From: Conchocele bisecta
Taxonomy: Eukaryota; Mollusca; Bivalvia; Lucinida; Thyasiridae
Direction of reading: 5' to 3'
Assembly (NCBI GenBank): GCA_029237695.1
Contig: CM055271.1
Span: forward strand, 31,184,200 to 31,248,199
DNA length: 64,000 bases
Of this stretch, positions 1 to 9,779 are shown piece by piece (position 1 is the stretch's first letter; each line of letters begins with the position of its first letter). A program made the translations under genes and the position numbers. The notes beneath the pieces are model-generated. The model was not told the origin of the DNA. It saw only the letters and a program-made list of their open reading frames with translations, and did no database searches.

Positions 1-240
1 CTTGACATTGGGCCCACAGGGTCGCCAGCTTTTACGGGTAGTAATGAAAATATAGATGATGATAAACACCCATGTGAAGTTTCAAGGTAATGGGCAAAGC
101 AGTTGCAGAGATATAGTATAACGAAAAAGTTTAACCAAAAAACTTAACCAAACAACTTAACCAAAAATTTTAACCGGACACACGTACGTACGTACGTATG
201 TACGCCAAAGTGCCGACTATATCGCGCTTTCCGCAAGCGG
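1..240. repeat. Dispersed bivalve-type repeat fragment
   Basis: The blocks 'aaacacccatgtgaagt', 'ggacacacg' and 'tatcgcgctttccgcaagc' recur at 9820-10020 in a different order. The interior holds an ACGT-rich simple stretch (acgtacgtacgtacgtatgtacg, 182-204). No coding signal is visible. It directly abuts the 58-bp minisatellite. Confidence 0.6.
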
Positions 241-2350
241 GCGCAACAATAAACCTTCTTTATACCGGGGGACTTTACCACACACCAAGCTATTGGTAGA
301 CATGAAATAAACCTTGTTTATACCGGGGGATTTTACCACACACTGAGCTGTGGGTAGACACGACATAAACTTTATGTATACCGGGGACTTTACCACACAC
401 TGAGCTGTGGGTAGACATGAAATAAACCTTCATTATACTGGGGACTTTACCACTCACAGAGCTGTGGGTAGACATGAAATAAACCTTCATCATACCAGAG
501 ACTTTACCACACACAGAGCTGTGGGTCAGACATGAAATAAACCTTCTTTATAATGGAGGACTTTACCACACACTGAGCTGTGGGTCAGACATGAAATAAA
601 CCTTCTTTATAATGGAGGACTTTACCACACACTGAGCTGTGGGTCAGACATGAAATAAACCTTCTTTATAATGGGGACTTTACCACACACTGAGCTGTGG
701 GTAGACATGAAATAAACCTTCATTATACCGGAGACTTTACCACACAGAGAGCTGTGGATAGACATGAAATAAACCTTCATTATACCGGAGACTTTACCAC
801 ACACAGAGCTGTGGGTAGACATGAAATAAACCTTCTTTATAATGGAGGACTTTACCACACACTGAGCTGTGGGTAAGACATGAAATAAACCTTCTTTATA
901 ATGGGGGACTTTACCACACACTGAGCTGTGGGTAGACATGAAATAAACCTTCTTTATACCGGGGGAATTTACCACACACAGAGCTGTGGGTAGACATGAA
1001 ATAAACCTTCTTTATACCAGGGGAATTTACCACACACAGAGCTGTGGGTAGATATGAAATAAACCTTCTTTATACCAGGGGGAATTTACCACACACAGAG
1101 CTGTGGGTAGACATGAAATAAACCTTTTTTATACCGATGGACATTACCACACCACACAGAGTTGTGGGTAGACACGACATAAATATTCTTTAAACCAGGG
1201 ATTTTACCACACACTGAGCAGTGGGTAGACATGAAATAAACCTTCTTTATACCGGGGGATTTTACCATACACTGAGATGTGGGTAGACATGACATAAACT
1301 TTCTTTATACCGGGGGATTTTACAACACACTGAGCAGTGGGTAGACATGAAATAAACCTTCATTATACCGGTGGATTTTTACCACTCACAGAGCTGGGTG
1401 TTTTTACCACTCACAGAGCTGTGGGTAGACACAACATAAACCTTCTTTATACCGGGGGATTTTACCACACACCGAGCAGTGGGTAGACATGAAATAAACC
1501 TTCTTTATACCGGGGGATTTTACCACACAATGAGCTGTGGGTAGACACGACATAAACCTTCTTTATACTGGGGAATTTACCACACACTGAGCTGTGGGTA
1601 GACCTGAAATAAACCTTCTTTAAACCGGAGAACTTTACCACACACTTAGCTGTGGGTAGACATGAAATAAACCTTCTTTATACTGGGGACTTCACCACAC
1701 ACAGAGCTGTGGGTAGACATGAAATAAACTTTCTTTATACCGGGGGACTTTACCACACAGTGAGCTGTGGGTAGACATGAGCTGTGGGTAGACATGAAAT
1801 AAATCTTCTTTATACCGGGGACTGGACCACACACTGACCTGTGGGTAGACATTAAATAAACCTTCTTTATACTGGGGTCTTTACCACACACAGCGCTGTG
1901 GGTAGACATGAAATAAACCTTCTTTAAACCGGGGGACTTTACCACACACAGAGCTGTGGGTAGACATGAAATAAACCTTCTTTATACCGGGGGACTTTAT
2001 AACGGGGGACTTTACCACAAAACTGAGCTGTGGGTCAGACATGAAATAAACCTTCTTTATACTGGGGTCTTTACCACACACAACGCTGTGGGTAGACATG
2101 AAATAAACCTTGTTTATACCAGGGACTTTACAACTCACAGAGCTGTGGGTAGACATGAAATAAACCTTCTTTATACCGGGGACTTCACCACACACTGAGC
2201 TGTGGTTAGACACGACATAAACCTTCTTTATAGCGGGGACTTTAACACTCACTGAACTGTGGGTAGACATGAAATAAACCTTATTTATACGTGAAATACT
2301 ACATCACACACATGAGACACGACATAAACCTTCTTTATACCGGGGGACTT
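241..2350. repeat. 58-bp minisatellite array
   Basis: About 36 head-to-tail copies of a unit of roughly 57-59 bp are present. The unit contains 'gactttaccacacactgagc', 'tgtgggtagacatgaaataa' and 'accttctttataccggg'. Copies differ by point changes, short indels and partial duplications (for example near 1375-1420 and 1765-1800). Because many copies lack stops on the minus strand, short repetitive open frames appear; they shift frame between units and are not proteins. By position the array lies in the intron that follows the last visible exon of the Mut-7-like gene. Confidence 0.95.
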
Positions 2351-2540
2351 TACCACCATGAAATATTGGTAGCACGATGACGATGGTACGATACTACAAT
2401 GGCGATACTATGATATTATATTATAGTATCGCCATCGTGGTATTGCGATAACGTCATTGTATCGTCATTGTGCTACTGTATTATCACCATTGTGGATCAT
2501 ACTGTCATGCTCTTGTGGAATCGGCCCAATAGCAATATTA
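2351..2540. repeat. Low-complexity, palindrome-rich segment
   Basis: Irregular repeats of 'atggcgatact', 'gtatcgccat' and 'gtcattgt' are present. A hairpin at 2394-2435 pairs 'atggcgatactat' with 'atagtatcgccat'. There is no gene signal. Confidence 0.6.
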
Positions 2541-2770
2541 TGATGGCCTTCATCCTTTCAACACCACAGGCCTGTATAGTAGTATTGGCAATTGGCAAAA
2601 CATGTAGATCCAGATGAGCCAACTCTTGCCGCGCAGGATTCATAATTTTGAGAACAAAAACACCTCATGTTCATAAATGGACTGCTCTGAAAATAATTTT
2701 GTGACGAATGGATTGGTTGCAAAATAAACATATCAAAATTCCATTCCAATTACTTAGGGGTGAAAGGGTT
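2541..2770. repeat. Dispersed repeat, copy 1 (uninterrupted)
   Basis: The segment from 'ttcaacaccacaggcctgta' to 'attacttaggggtgaaaggg' is paralogous to 6736-6940 joined to 7677-7715. This copy lacks the 732-bp transposon that splits the second copy, so it records the empty site. Confidence 0.75.
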
Positions 2771-2847
2771 AAAAGAACACATAGTGAGTAAATATGACAT
2801 ACGGTCATGGTTGAATCAGTGCATAGTACATATTGGCAGTGGTTTAC

Positions 2848-2987
2848 CCGAGAATCTGTTCGAGGTCCGTGTCCCTGTCACAGAGATGGTCGAGGTACTG
2901 TATGAGGGTCTGCTGACTCTCTGGCCGTCCGTACATATACGTCTCCAGCAGGTTCATCTTGTCTTGGAGGATCAACGGCAGTACCAC
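2848..2987 (-). CDS. Mut-7-like gene, exon with LPLILQDK motif
   Basis: The acceptor is 'tcaatcaatccag|gtgg' and the donor is 'attctcgg|gtaaac'. The 140-bp exon starts in phase 0 and leaves in phase 2. It encodes VVLPLILQDKMNLLETYM and then a helical stretch including LIQYLDHLCDRD. The LPL(I/L)LQDK segment is the strongest family signature seen. The next exon must lie left of 2847 and is not visible in the repeats. Confidence 0.78.
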
Positions 2988-5808
2988 CTGGATTGATTGA
3001 TTGTGTAACAGTCTAGCCTGCTCTCTTGGGTGCTAGTGAGTGCATAAACATATTTTGACAGCGTGTCTCACTACAGACTGGTGAAATCCAGTTTGTATTG
3101 ATGAGAACAATGATTTTGATAAAAAAGGCCATCTACATGTATTTGGGATGACTGGCAGTGTACAAAGTGCTCACAAATGCTATACTCTCAATTTAGCAGG
3201 TTAAAGGGTCAGACCCATGCTGGGATAACTTTGACGTAAATAAATGGCTAAGAGTTTCAGCGACATTTCGAAGATCGAGGTCGTGTTAATGGTGGCGTGA
3301 GTGTGTGATAAAAGTTCAGGTGATTCAAGTGTCCAAGTATTGAAGCAATCCTTCGCATAATATTGAAGATATTACATATTGGAGAAACTCTTACAAATTT
3401 TTTGACGTAAATGTACACGGACGGACATACAAATATGGATGATGATCGTATAAATCTGAATTATGGTTATAGGCACCTAGCCCTGGATATGAGTCCCAGT
3501 ACGATTTACCATAGCCTTAAATGTGACCCCATTCCCAGGAAGTTTAGCATGTAACGTTGACATTCAGAGGTATGTGCCCTTCACCCCATTACCAGACACA
3601 TGACCGTGACCCAATGCTCCGGCACACGAACCTTGCCCCGCGACCTTGACCCCCGACCTACCTCCTCCATGGAGAGATGGTGCTGCAAACCCAGCTTACC
3701 GGCGCACACGGCAGCCTGGAATAGACGGACATGGGGCATAACTGCAGATGGATTGGTGAGCCTATTTCACCAAAATTGCAAAGAATACTTATCTAGCAAA
3801 GTATACTTTGAGGGAGAAATTTTCAATTTAAGGATAAAGTTATCAATTTTTATTATACTGAATTTATTACTTTATCACAGCCATTTTGGCTGTGATAATG
3901 TAATAAATACAGTATAATAATTCTGCATACTCTAAATCATCAAATATATGCAGTCGTTAGTTCTATATGAAATAATGCATTTCGGGAAAAATAAATGATT
4001 ACTCCCTCAAAGTAATGTATACTTTGCTAGATAAGTATACTTTGCAATTTTTATGAAATCGGTTACTGGTGTATCATACCTAGACATAGAACTTGCATTG
4101 TTATCACATATTACCATGAATATGATATCAATATATTTGATGGGATCAAATAATTATTGATAAAACCAAAAACTAACATGGTTGATTAACATACAATGTG
4201 GCCATAAGTCCTCAATGGCCTTGGATATTTGAATGTGGTGTACATGTGCAATAACGTAAATGACACATAATGTCGCTGAATATCAGAAGTTCAATTATAC
4301 AAAATGAAACAAAAAGCTGTAGGACAAATGTAGCTTGACCATGGCCGACTACCTCGACACAAATTTTCAAATGTTATCAAGAAATCAGAAAGTTGTACAA
4401 AGAAAATATGTTACTACCGTATGCACAGACATATGTACATGGGCTATAAATGTATCCCCGGCATGGGGCAAGGGGATAGTAAGCCATGGATTGTTGTGTC
4501 GAGTTATTGAGCCCCAGGTTGTTGTGGCAAGTTGCACTTTGTTAACCCCTATCTGGGTTGTCGTGGCGACATAGTTACTAGTTACCTCCTTGTACTTCTT
4601 CTTGTTGATGAACTGCCTGACGACAGGCAGGAAGTGGTCGTTGCCGGGGTGGTTGAGCTGGAAGCAGCGGACGGCCATGTTGAGCATGGTGAGGTGTCCC
4701 CGGGTACAGAGGTCGTACATTCGCAGCTGGAGATCGGGGGTAACGTAGGTCGCTGCCTGAGACTGTCGCCCCGCGTTGGCCTTGTACCACTTGTCAAACT
4801 CCTTCATAATAAAGAAGGCAAGGGTGGTCGTCTTGGCGGTGTGCGAGTCCCGCACCCGGTGCATCAGGTAATCCACCAGGATAAACGCGTTCACAGACTT
4901 GGAGAATTCATCACACAGGAAGTGGCACAACTGTGATCTGTTCTTCGCTGCATCATCAAACCATTTATGATCAGCTACAGACAAAATCTGCTGCATTTCG
5001 GATTGGCAAGGCTCAATACTGCTCGTTGCTAATGTTTTCGACAGCCATTTAGAAGATACATCAGGGTTAGATTGCCGGATTTTTTGAAAATCAATTGTTG
5101 GCTGTGGTTGGCTGTCGACACTGGTTCCCGGCATACTGGGAGCTGAGAAAGTGGTTTTCCTATGTTTGAAGACAAATTGTTCCTGGCTTTCACCTGTATC
5201 CCATTCAACAATATCATCTTCATATTTCCCATGATCTCTATTCTCGTCTGGCACAGTAAACGAATAAACATTTTGACTGTCATTCGTTGAATCACAATTC
5301 CAATTCCCCTCAGGTTCATTGTTCCATTGACCAGGTTTACCATGTTTAGGTGTGGCTCCGGACGGACCAAGACCTTCACCGGTAGCAGGAAACCCTCCAC
5401 CTACCGCCATGTCCTGTCCACACACATGGGTACACCATCTACAACTGGGTGCTGCAGGATTCCCCGCCCCGCTGGCCGGTAGCTGCCACCACCACGACAC
5501 AGTGATGCGAACTCTGACCCAACGCGGGCTGTCTGTAACGTGGCTTGGTCACGCGCTGGCAAACATACGGCGGAACCACCATCCGCCTGCTGGGGTGATT
5601 CAGTGGCTCCTGTCTTCGCCCTTGCACTCGCAGGATCAACACACTCTTTACGTATCTGACTGAAGTTTGGTCTACCACGGCCGTAAGAAGCCTTAATACT
5701 TGTAGTGTTCACAACAGGGTCAAACCCTACTGAATTACAATCTTTCTTTGTATCAATACCACCAGCCAGTATAAACTCATCATCCGAGTCGGAATTGGAG
5801 TCGTGCAT
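2848..5808 (-). CDS. Mut-7/Nibbler/EXD3-like exonuclease, 5' exons (partial gene)
   Basis: Four exons are inferred on the minus strand: 5808-5652 (coding part), 5400-4586, 3715-3662 and 2987-2848. All have GT/AG borders and compatible phases, giving about 388 residues without a stop. The likely start is the ATG at 5808 (context gaaaATGC), opening with an acidic MHDSNSDSDDEF segment; the first ~190 residues are low-complexity and Gly/Pro/Gln-rich. The rest is helical. It ends with KKKYKE joined to a short LGLQ exon, then LPLILQDKMNLLETYM and QYLDHLCDRD. From memory this order resembles the N-terminal helical region of the EXD3/Mut-7/Nibbler family, which trims small-RNA 3' ends. The DEDD exonuclease domain itself is not in the window; it should lie beyond the left edge, past the minisatellite. 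Family assignment is by motif memory, not by search. Confidence 0.72.
2988..3661 (-). other. Intron of the Mut-7-like gene
   Basis: The segment runs from donor gtaggt (3661) to acceptor ccag (2988). It is ordinary AT-rich sequence with no recognisable element. Confidence 0.65.
3662..3715 (-). CDS. Mut-7-like gene, 54-bp exon
   Basis: The acceptor 'gtctattccag|gctg' and donor 'gaggag|gtaggt' bound exactly 18 codons in phase 0, encoding AAVCAGKLGLQHHLSMEE. The segment fits between KKKYKE and VVLPLILQDK, where EXD3/Mut-7 proteins carry a similar 'LGLQ...EE' stretch. It is too short to be found as an open frame. Confidence 0.75.
3756..4068. mobile_element. Foldback MITE in an intron of the Mut-7-like gene
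   Basis: The left arm (3768-3815, with 'aatacttatctagcaaagta' then 'tactttgagggag') is inverted at 4003-4065 ('ctccctcaaagtaatgta', 'ctagataagtatactttgca'). The middle contains a second hairpin (3848-3920) in which 'attatactgaatttattac' pairs with 'gtaataaatacagtataat'. There is no coding capacity. Confidence 0.75.
4069..4585 (-). other. Rest of the intron, no other feature seen
   Basis: AT-rich unique-looking sequence ends at the donor gtaact (4585). Open frames reading into it from the large exon are intron read-through. Confidence 0.55.
4586..5400 (-). CDS. Mut-7-like gene, large exon
   Basis: The acceptor is 'ggcggtag|gtgg' and the donor is 'aaggag|gtaact'. Two bases complete the split Arg codon and 271 codons follow. 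The first half is Gly/Asn/Gln-rich. The second half (around SVADHKWFDDAAKNR, HFLCDEFSKSVNAF, LAFFIMKEFDKWYKAN, MLNMAVRCFQL, HFLPVVRQFINKKKYKE) reads as amphipathic helices. Open frames on the plus strand at 4532-4936 and 5352-5663 are shadows. Confidence 0.8.
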
Positions 5809-5852
5809 TTTCAATGAATGCTGTCTCTTGCTTATCTTGGATGTATTAGCGC
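5652..5852 (-). CDS. Mut-7-like gene, start-codon exon
   Basis: The acceptor is 'tctatttccag|gcgc' and the donor is 'atac|gtaaag'. The coding part begins at the ATG at 5808 and ends in phase 1 after 157 bases. It encodes an Asp/Ser-rich start followed by GRGRPNFSQIR. An upstream in-frame ATG at 5910 lies beyond the acceptor, so the 5808 ATG is preferred. A longer unspliced frame to 5401 exists, but it does not join the downstream exon. Confidence 0.6.
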
Positions 5853-6101
5853 CTGGAAATAGATGCCAACATACCGTGTATATACAAGATCGTAGTTGTA
5901 TGCCAGGCACCCTTCACACTTCACACACAGATCAACTGGTCCAATATAATACAGTCACTTTTACAATGAGTCGAGTATACTGTACAGAGTATAGTTGTGG
6001 GATGAAAACTTGGCCCTTGGTTAACCCTTTTGTCATGGTACGGATCTAGTAAATCAGGAGAGAAGATAATTATGTGTCTGTGCCCGGTTAGCTCAGTCGG
6101 T

Positions 6102-6241
6102 AGTCACGTTACGGAACTCACTGTGGGGATGAAATGTGTATTCGTGCCCGGCTAGCTCAGTCGGTTAGAGCAATGGTACGGTAAACCAGAGGTCCCAGGT
6201 TACAGCCCCGGGTCGGAGCACATTTTTCTCACCCTGTGACA
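6102..6241 (+). repeat. Family-1 LTR, copy b
   Basis: The start is degraded (agtcacgttacgg in place of tgtcacggtacg) and the end is ctgtgaca. The tRNA-like core at 6146-6219 has an intact A box but a damaged B box (ggttacagcc). Confidence 0.7.
6146..6219 (+). tRNA. tRNA-like sequence in LTR b (Thr-type anticodon arm, decayed)
   Basis: The 74-nt tRNA-like sequence starts gcccggctagctcagtcggt. The anticodon arm is tggt-acggtaa-acca, giving anticodon position GGT. The T-arm is mutated. It is followed by cattttt. It is treated as part of the LTR rather than a functional tRNA gene. Confidence 0.6.
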
Positions 6242-6333
6242 TTTGGCGCCCAACGTGTGGCCGTGACTGATATATATACTACCCAAAATGTACCAAAAAT
6301 ATGGAATTTGAATTCCAATTTGGCGGGGAATTA

Positions 6334-6473
6334 TGTCACGGTACGTAACTCACTGTGGGGAGGAAGTGTGTATTCGAGCCCAGCTAGCTCAGTCGGTTAG
6401 AGCGATGGTACGGTAAACCAGAGGTCCCGAGTTCGAGCCTCGGGCCGGAGCACATTTTTCTCACCCTGTGACA
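6334..6473 (+). repeat. Family-1 LTR, copy c
   Basis: This is a 140-bp TGTCAC...GTGACA unit with PBS-like tggtgcccaacg directly downstream and a purine tract directly upstream. Confidence 0.8.
6378..6451 (+). tRNA. tRNA-like sequence in LTR c (Thr-type anticodon arm)
   Basis: The A box is tagctcagtcgg and the B box agttcgagcct. The acceptor arm is gcccagc against gccggagc, with mismatches. The anticodon arm has a 4-bp stem with loop acggtaa, so position 33 is C rather than U. That argues against a working tRNA and for a retained Pol III promoter. TTTTT follows. Confidence 0.6.
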
Positions 6474-6595
6474 TTTGGTGCCCAACGAGGGACCGTGACT
6501 GATATATATACTACCCAAAATGTACGAAAAATATGGAATTCAGAGACAAATTAAATATAGAATTTGGGGACGAATTCCAATTTGGCACGGAAGTA

Positions 6596-6735
6596 TGTCA
6601 CGGTATGTAACTCACTGTGTGGAGGAAATGTGTATTCGTGCCCGGCTAGCTCAGTCTGTTAGAGTGATGGTACGGTAAACCAGAGGTCCCGGGTTCGAGC
6701 CCCCGGCCGGAGCACATTTTTCTCACCCTGTGACA
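6596..6735 (+). repeat. Family-1 LTR, copy d
   Basis: This is a 140-bp TGTCAC...GTGACA unit carrying the best-preserved B box (ggttcgagccc). It ends exactly where the paralogous dispersed repeat (ctttcaacaccacagg) begins, so it has no downstream PBS and serves as the 3' LTR of the array. Confidence 0.8.
6640..6713 (+). tRNA. tRNA-like sequence in LTR d (Thr-type anticodon arm)
   Basis: The acceptor is gcccggc against gccggagc with one bulged A. The T-stem ccggg/cccgg and B box ggttcgagccc are intact, and TTTTT follows five bases later. It has the same acggtaa anticodon loop as the sister copies. Confidence 0.65.
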
Positions 6736-6940
6736 CTTTCAACACCACAGGCCTGTATAGTGGTATTGGCAAAACGTGTAGATCCAGATGAGCCGGCTCG
6801 TGACGAGCCGTCTCATCAGGATCTGCACTTTTTGCAAGTACATTGTAATTTTCATATTTTTGAGAACAAAAACATCAACTTTTCATAAATGGACGAATCT
6901 GAAAATAATTTTCTGACGATTGGATTGGCTGCAAAATTAA
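6736..6940. repeat. Dispersed repeat, copy 2, left part
   Basis: This is the paralog of 2553-2725. It includes a palindromic variant (gagccggctcgtgacgagccg) absent from copy 1. It is split from its right part (7677-7715) by the 6943-7674 transposon. Confidence 0.75.
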
Positions 6941-6942
6941 TA

Positions 6943-7674
6943 CCGTAAAGATTCTAATAGATGCCCATGCTCTAATAGACGCCCACCCCCCACTTTTTAC
7001 GTTGAAAATGACACATTTTTTGGCCGATTTTCACGAAATTAATGCCTCTAATAAACGCCCAGTACCGACTTGAAACAAAATCGGAGCTAATTGTCCAATT
7101 AGATTTTTTTTCTTTCCATTATTTCGAAAGCAACTTCCTTTAAAATCGGGGAAAAAACATAATTGCTACTTTCACTTTCAAAAGCGGAAGCCAAATTCGA
7201 CTGTTTCCGGTGTCACAGTAAATTCCTCATCAGCAGTAGCTATTTGCACGGACACAGGGTGATCAGAATTTACACGGTTACGGAGACGCCATTTTCAAAG
7301 CATCTCAAACCAGACAGATCCAAAACGCTGACGCTGACGAAACGTCCGTAGGCGTAAATCTGATCAGCATTAATGATTGATGCTGTCTTGATATACATTA
7401 CCATTAAATTTAACATTTCTACCAACTGTACCATAATGACCAGAGTGGGCCGAAACATCTTGGCCAAAATGTTTATAAACTGACAGACAGTACAATCAAG
7501 TCTGGCGTTTGAGAGTAACGTCCCTTAGTTATGTTTTTGATAGCAGAACATCGTATATTTTTTTATCATTTTCCCTTTGCTGAATAACACTTGCCTCTAT
7601 TAAACGCCCACCCTGGACTTCGGAGCCAGTGGTGATTCTAATAGACGCCCGGGCGTCTATTAGAATCTTTACGG
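6943..7674. mobile_element. Non-autonomous TA-flanked TIR transposon, 732 bp
   Basis: The 24-bp terminal inverted repeats begin CCGTAAAGATTCTAATAG and continue with A(T/C)GCCC. They are flanked by TA on both sides (6941-6942, 7675-7676), a Tc1/mariner-type target duplication. Relatives of ctaatagacgccc recur inside at about 6972, 7031 and 7592, and a perfect 34-bp palindrome lies at 7634-7667. The short open frame at 7163-7351 has no family signal. The empty site is preserved in the paralog at about 2727. Confidence 0.85.
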
Positions 7675-7676
7675 TA

Positions 7677-7715
7677 TATCAAAATTCATTCCAGTTACTT
7701 AGGGGTGAAAGGGTT
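7677..7715. repeat. Dispersed repeat, copy 2, right part
   Basis: 'tcaaaattcattccagttac' and 'ttaggggtgaaagggtta' match 2731-2770 of copy 1. Confidence 0.75.
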
Positions 7716-7724
7716 AATACCATT

Positions 7725-9098
7725 TGAATAATAACAAGAGGGCCATGATGGCTCACCTGACTCCATGAACACCAGAGGAGAATGTGACATTGAGTTCATG
7801 TTTTAAAAAAAATTGTGCTATTTTTAGATGGCGGTCATCTTGGATTAAGCGATGACTCTCATTTTACCAAATCTGAAAATGCTTCACCCAAGGATCTTAA
7901 CTTCCTATGAAGTTTGCCCAGCATCGGCCATGTGGTTCCTGAGAAAAAGACGTTCAAAATCTTGAATAAATGGACCTTTTGGTGGCCATCATGGATGTTA
8001 TAATCATCCGATTCCGACAAATTTTGCACCAGAGCAATCGCCGCATCGATACCTTCAATTTGATATATGAGATGAGCATATTTGGTCAAAAAATAAAATT
8101 TGACCCCAATTTGACCCCACGGTCATTTCTACCAAGTTTAGTCGAAATACGGCGAGCGGTTCATGAAGAAGATTTTTTAAGAATTTATGCTATTTTTAGA
8201 CGGCGGCCATCTTGGATTAGCGATGACCTCCATTTTAACAAATCTGAAAAGGCTTCACCCATGGACCATACCTTCGATTTGATATATAACATGACCATAT
8301 TCAGTCAAAAATAAAATTTGACACCAATTTGACCCCACGGGCCATGCCCATTTTTGACCCCGGGGTCACCATTTTAACAACTTTGAAAGAGCAATGTACA
8401 TCGATCATTTCTACCAAGTTTCGTCGAAATCCGGCTAGCGGTTCATGAGAAGAAGATTTTTTAAGAATTTATGCTATTTTTAGACGGCGGCCATCTTGGA
8501 TTAGCGATGACCTCCATTTTAACAAATCTGAAAATTATTCACACATGGACCATAACTTTTAAGTTTGGCTACCATGGGCCAAGCGGTTCATGTGAAGAAG
8601 AATTTTGAAATCTCTAATAAAAGAAAGACCTTTTGACATTTCGGCGGCCATCTTGGATGACATAACAATCCGATTTCGATAAAAAATGTACCAGAGTGAT
8701 CGGCTTATTGATACCTTCGATTTGATATATAACAGGACCATATTTGGTCAAAAATAAAATTAGACTCCAATTTTGACCATGGGGTCACCATTTTAACAAC
8801 TTTGAAAGAGCATTGTACATCGATCATTCCTACCAAGTTTTGTCGAAATCCAGTTGGCGGTTCTTGAGAAGATTTTTTAAGAATTTGTGCTATTTTTAGA
8901 CTGCGGCCATCTTGGATTACGTAATGACGTCATTTTAACAATTTTGTAATCCCCCTACCTAAGGACCTGACCATGAAGTTTGGTGACTATAGACCCAATG
9001 GTTACCGAGGAGAAGACGTTTGAAAATGTTCACGGACGACGACGGACACATTGCGGTAACAATAGCTCACATGAGCTTCGCTCAGGTGAGCTAAAAAA
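7725..9098. mobile_element. Non-autonomous dispersed element ('agagggccatgatggctcac' family)
   Basis: It starts with aacaagagggccatgatggc and ends with gcttcgctcaggtgagctaa. The subterminal segments ggctcacctga and tcaggtgagc are inverted copies. The inside is built of ~300-bp partial duplications with 'ggcggccatcttggattagc', 'cattttaacaaatctgaaaa' and 'ttcgatttgatatat' segments. A reversed partial copy lies at 31148-31742 and a fragment at 55980-56280. There is no transposase. The copies broke open frames that are only shadows. Confidence 0.75.
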
Positions 9099-9104
9099 GA
9101 GATA

Positions 9105-9760
9105 TAGTAGATGGAAAAACTTTAACCAAAAAACTTTCTGAAATGTCTAAGTCGATTATTCTGAAAAGAAGTTCAAGGTAAAACAAAAAATACATGTTGG
9201 GTAGTGGTATGTGAGGTGAGCACCACTAGATTATGAAGTTGTGCAAGTATGTTGGTTATAGGTGATATACCGTAGTACGTGAAAAATAGATGTCAACACG
9301 AAAAATAAACCTCGAAAAAGTAAATTATGTGGAAAAAATAAGTCAACATAAAAAAAAGTCACATGTTGGATAGTGTGGTATGAGGTGCACACGACTTGCT
9401 TATGAAGCTGTTAAAGTTTGTTGGTCCTAGGTTGTACAGTAACAGAGAAATGGAATTAAACACAAAAAGTTAATGTTGAAAATGGCTAAGTCAATTACGT
9501 AGAAAAAATAGGTCAAGGTAAAAAAATGCTCACATGATGGATAGTTGTATGTGGTGGGCACCCCTTGGTTATGAAGCTGTGAAAGTTTGGTGGTATTAGG
9601 TGGTACAGTACCAAAGAAATGGACTTAAACACGAAAACTTAACATTGTAAACGGGAAAAGTTAACATTGAAAATGGCTAAGTCGACTGCACTGAAAAAAT
9701 GGGTCAAGTGCAAAACAAGAAACGAGGCAAAGCCACGAAGGCCAGGTTTTTTCCAAGCAT
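9105..9760. repeat. Diverged ~180-bp tandem repeat, about 3 copies
   Basis: Units contain 'acatgttggatagt', 'ttatgaagctgt', 'gtttgttggt' and 'aaaatggctaagtcga'. They look like the repeat core of a non-autonomous element. The following 'actagatggccgtggcctgc' motif (9800) recurs at 34329. Confidence 0.65.
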
Positions 9761-9779
9761 AGACACTTGGATAACATAA

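Larger units (their letters stand above)
6072..6735 (+). mobile_element. Tandem TRIM-like LTR array with tRNA-like sequences in each LTR (family 1)
   Basis: Three ~140-bp LTRs are separated by two internal segments of 92 and 122 bp and preceded by a truncated fourth copy (6072-6100). Full LTRs begin TGTCAC and end GTGACA, an exact inverted hexamer with canonical TG..CA. Two bases after each LTR comes a primer-binding site: TGGCGCCCAACGTGTGGC at 6244-6261, differing at one position from the classic tRNA-Lys PBS, and a weaker copy at 6476. A purine-rich tract ('ggcggggaa', 'ggcacggaagta') precedes the next LTR, as a polypurine tract should. There is no gag or pol. Each LTR holds a 74-nt tRNA-like sequence with A and B boxes and a following T-run. 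The array looks like LTR-LTR recombination products of a terminal-repeat retrotransposon in miniature. Confidence 0.8.

Noticed and set aside
241..2350. Possible CRISPR array because of regular repeats
   Set aside because: There are no unique spacers; units are contiguous tandem copies in eukaryotic DNA.
4532..5663. Plus-strand open frames opposite the Mut-7-like exon
   Set aside because: Antisense shadows; the minus-strand reading has splice support and family motifs.
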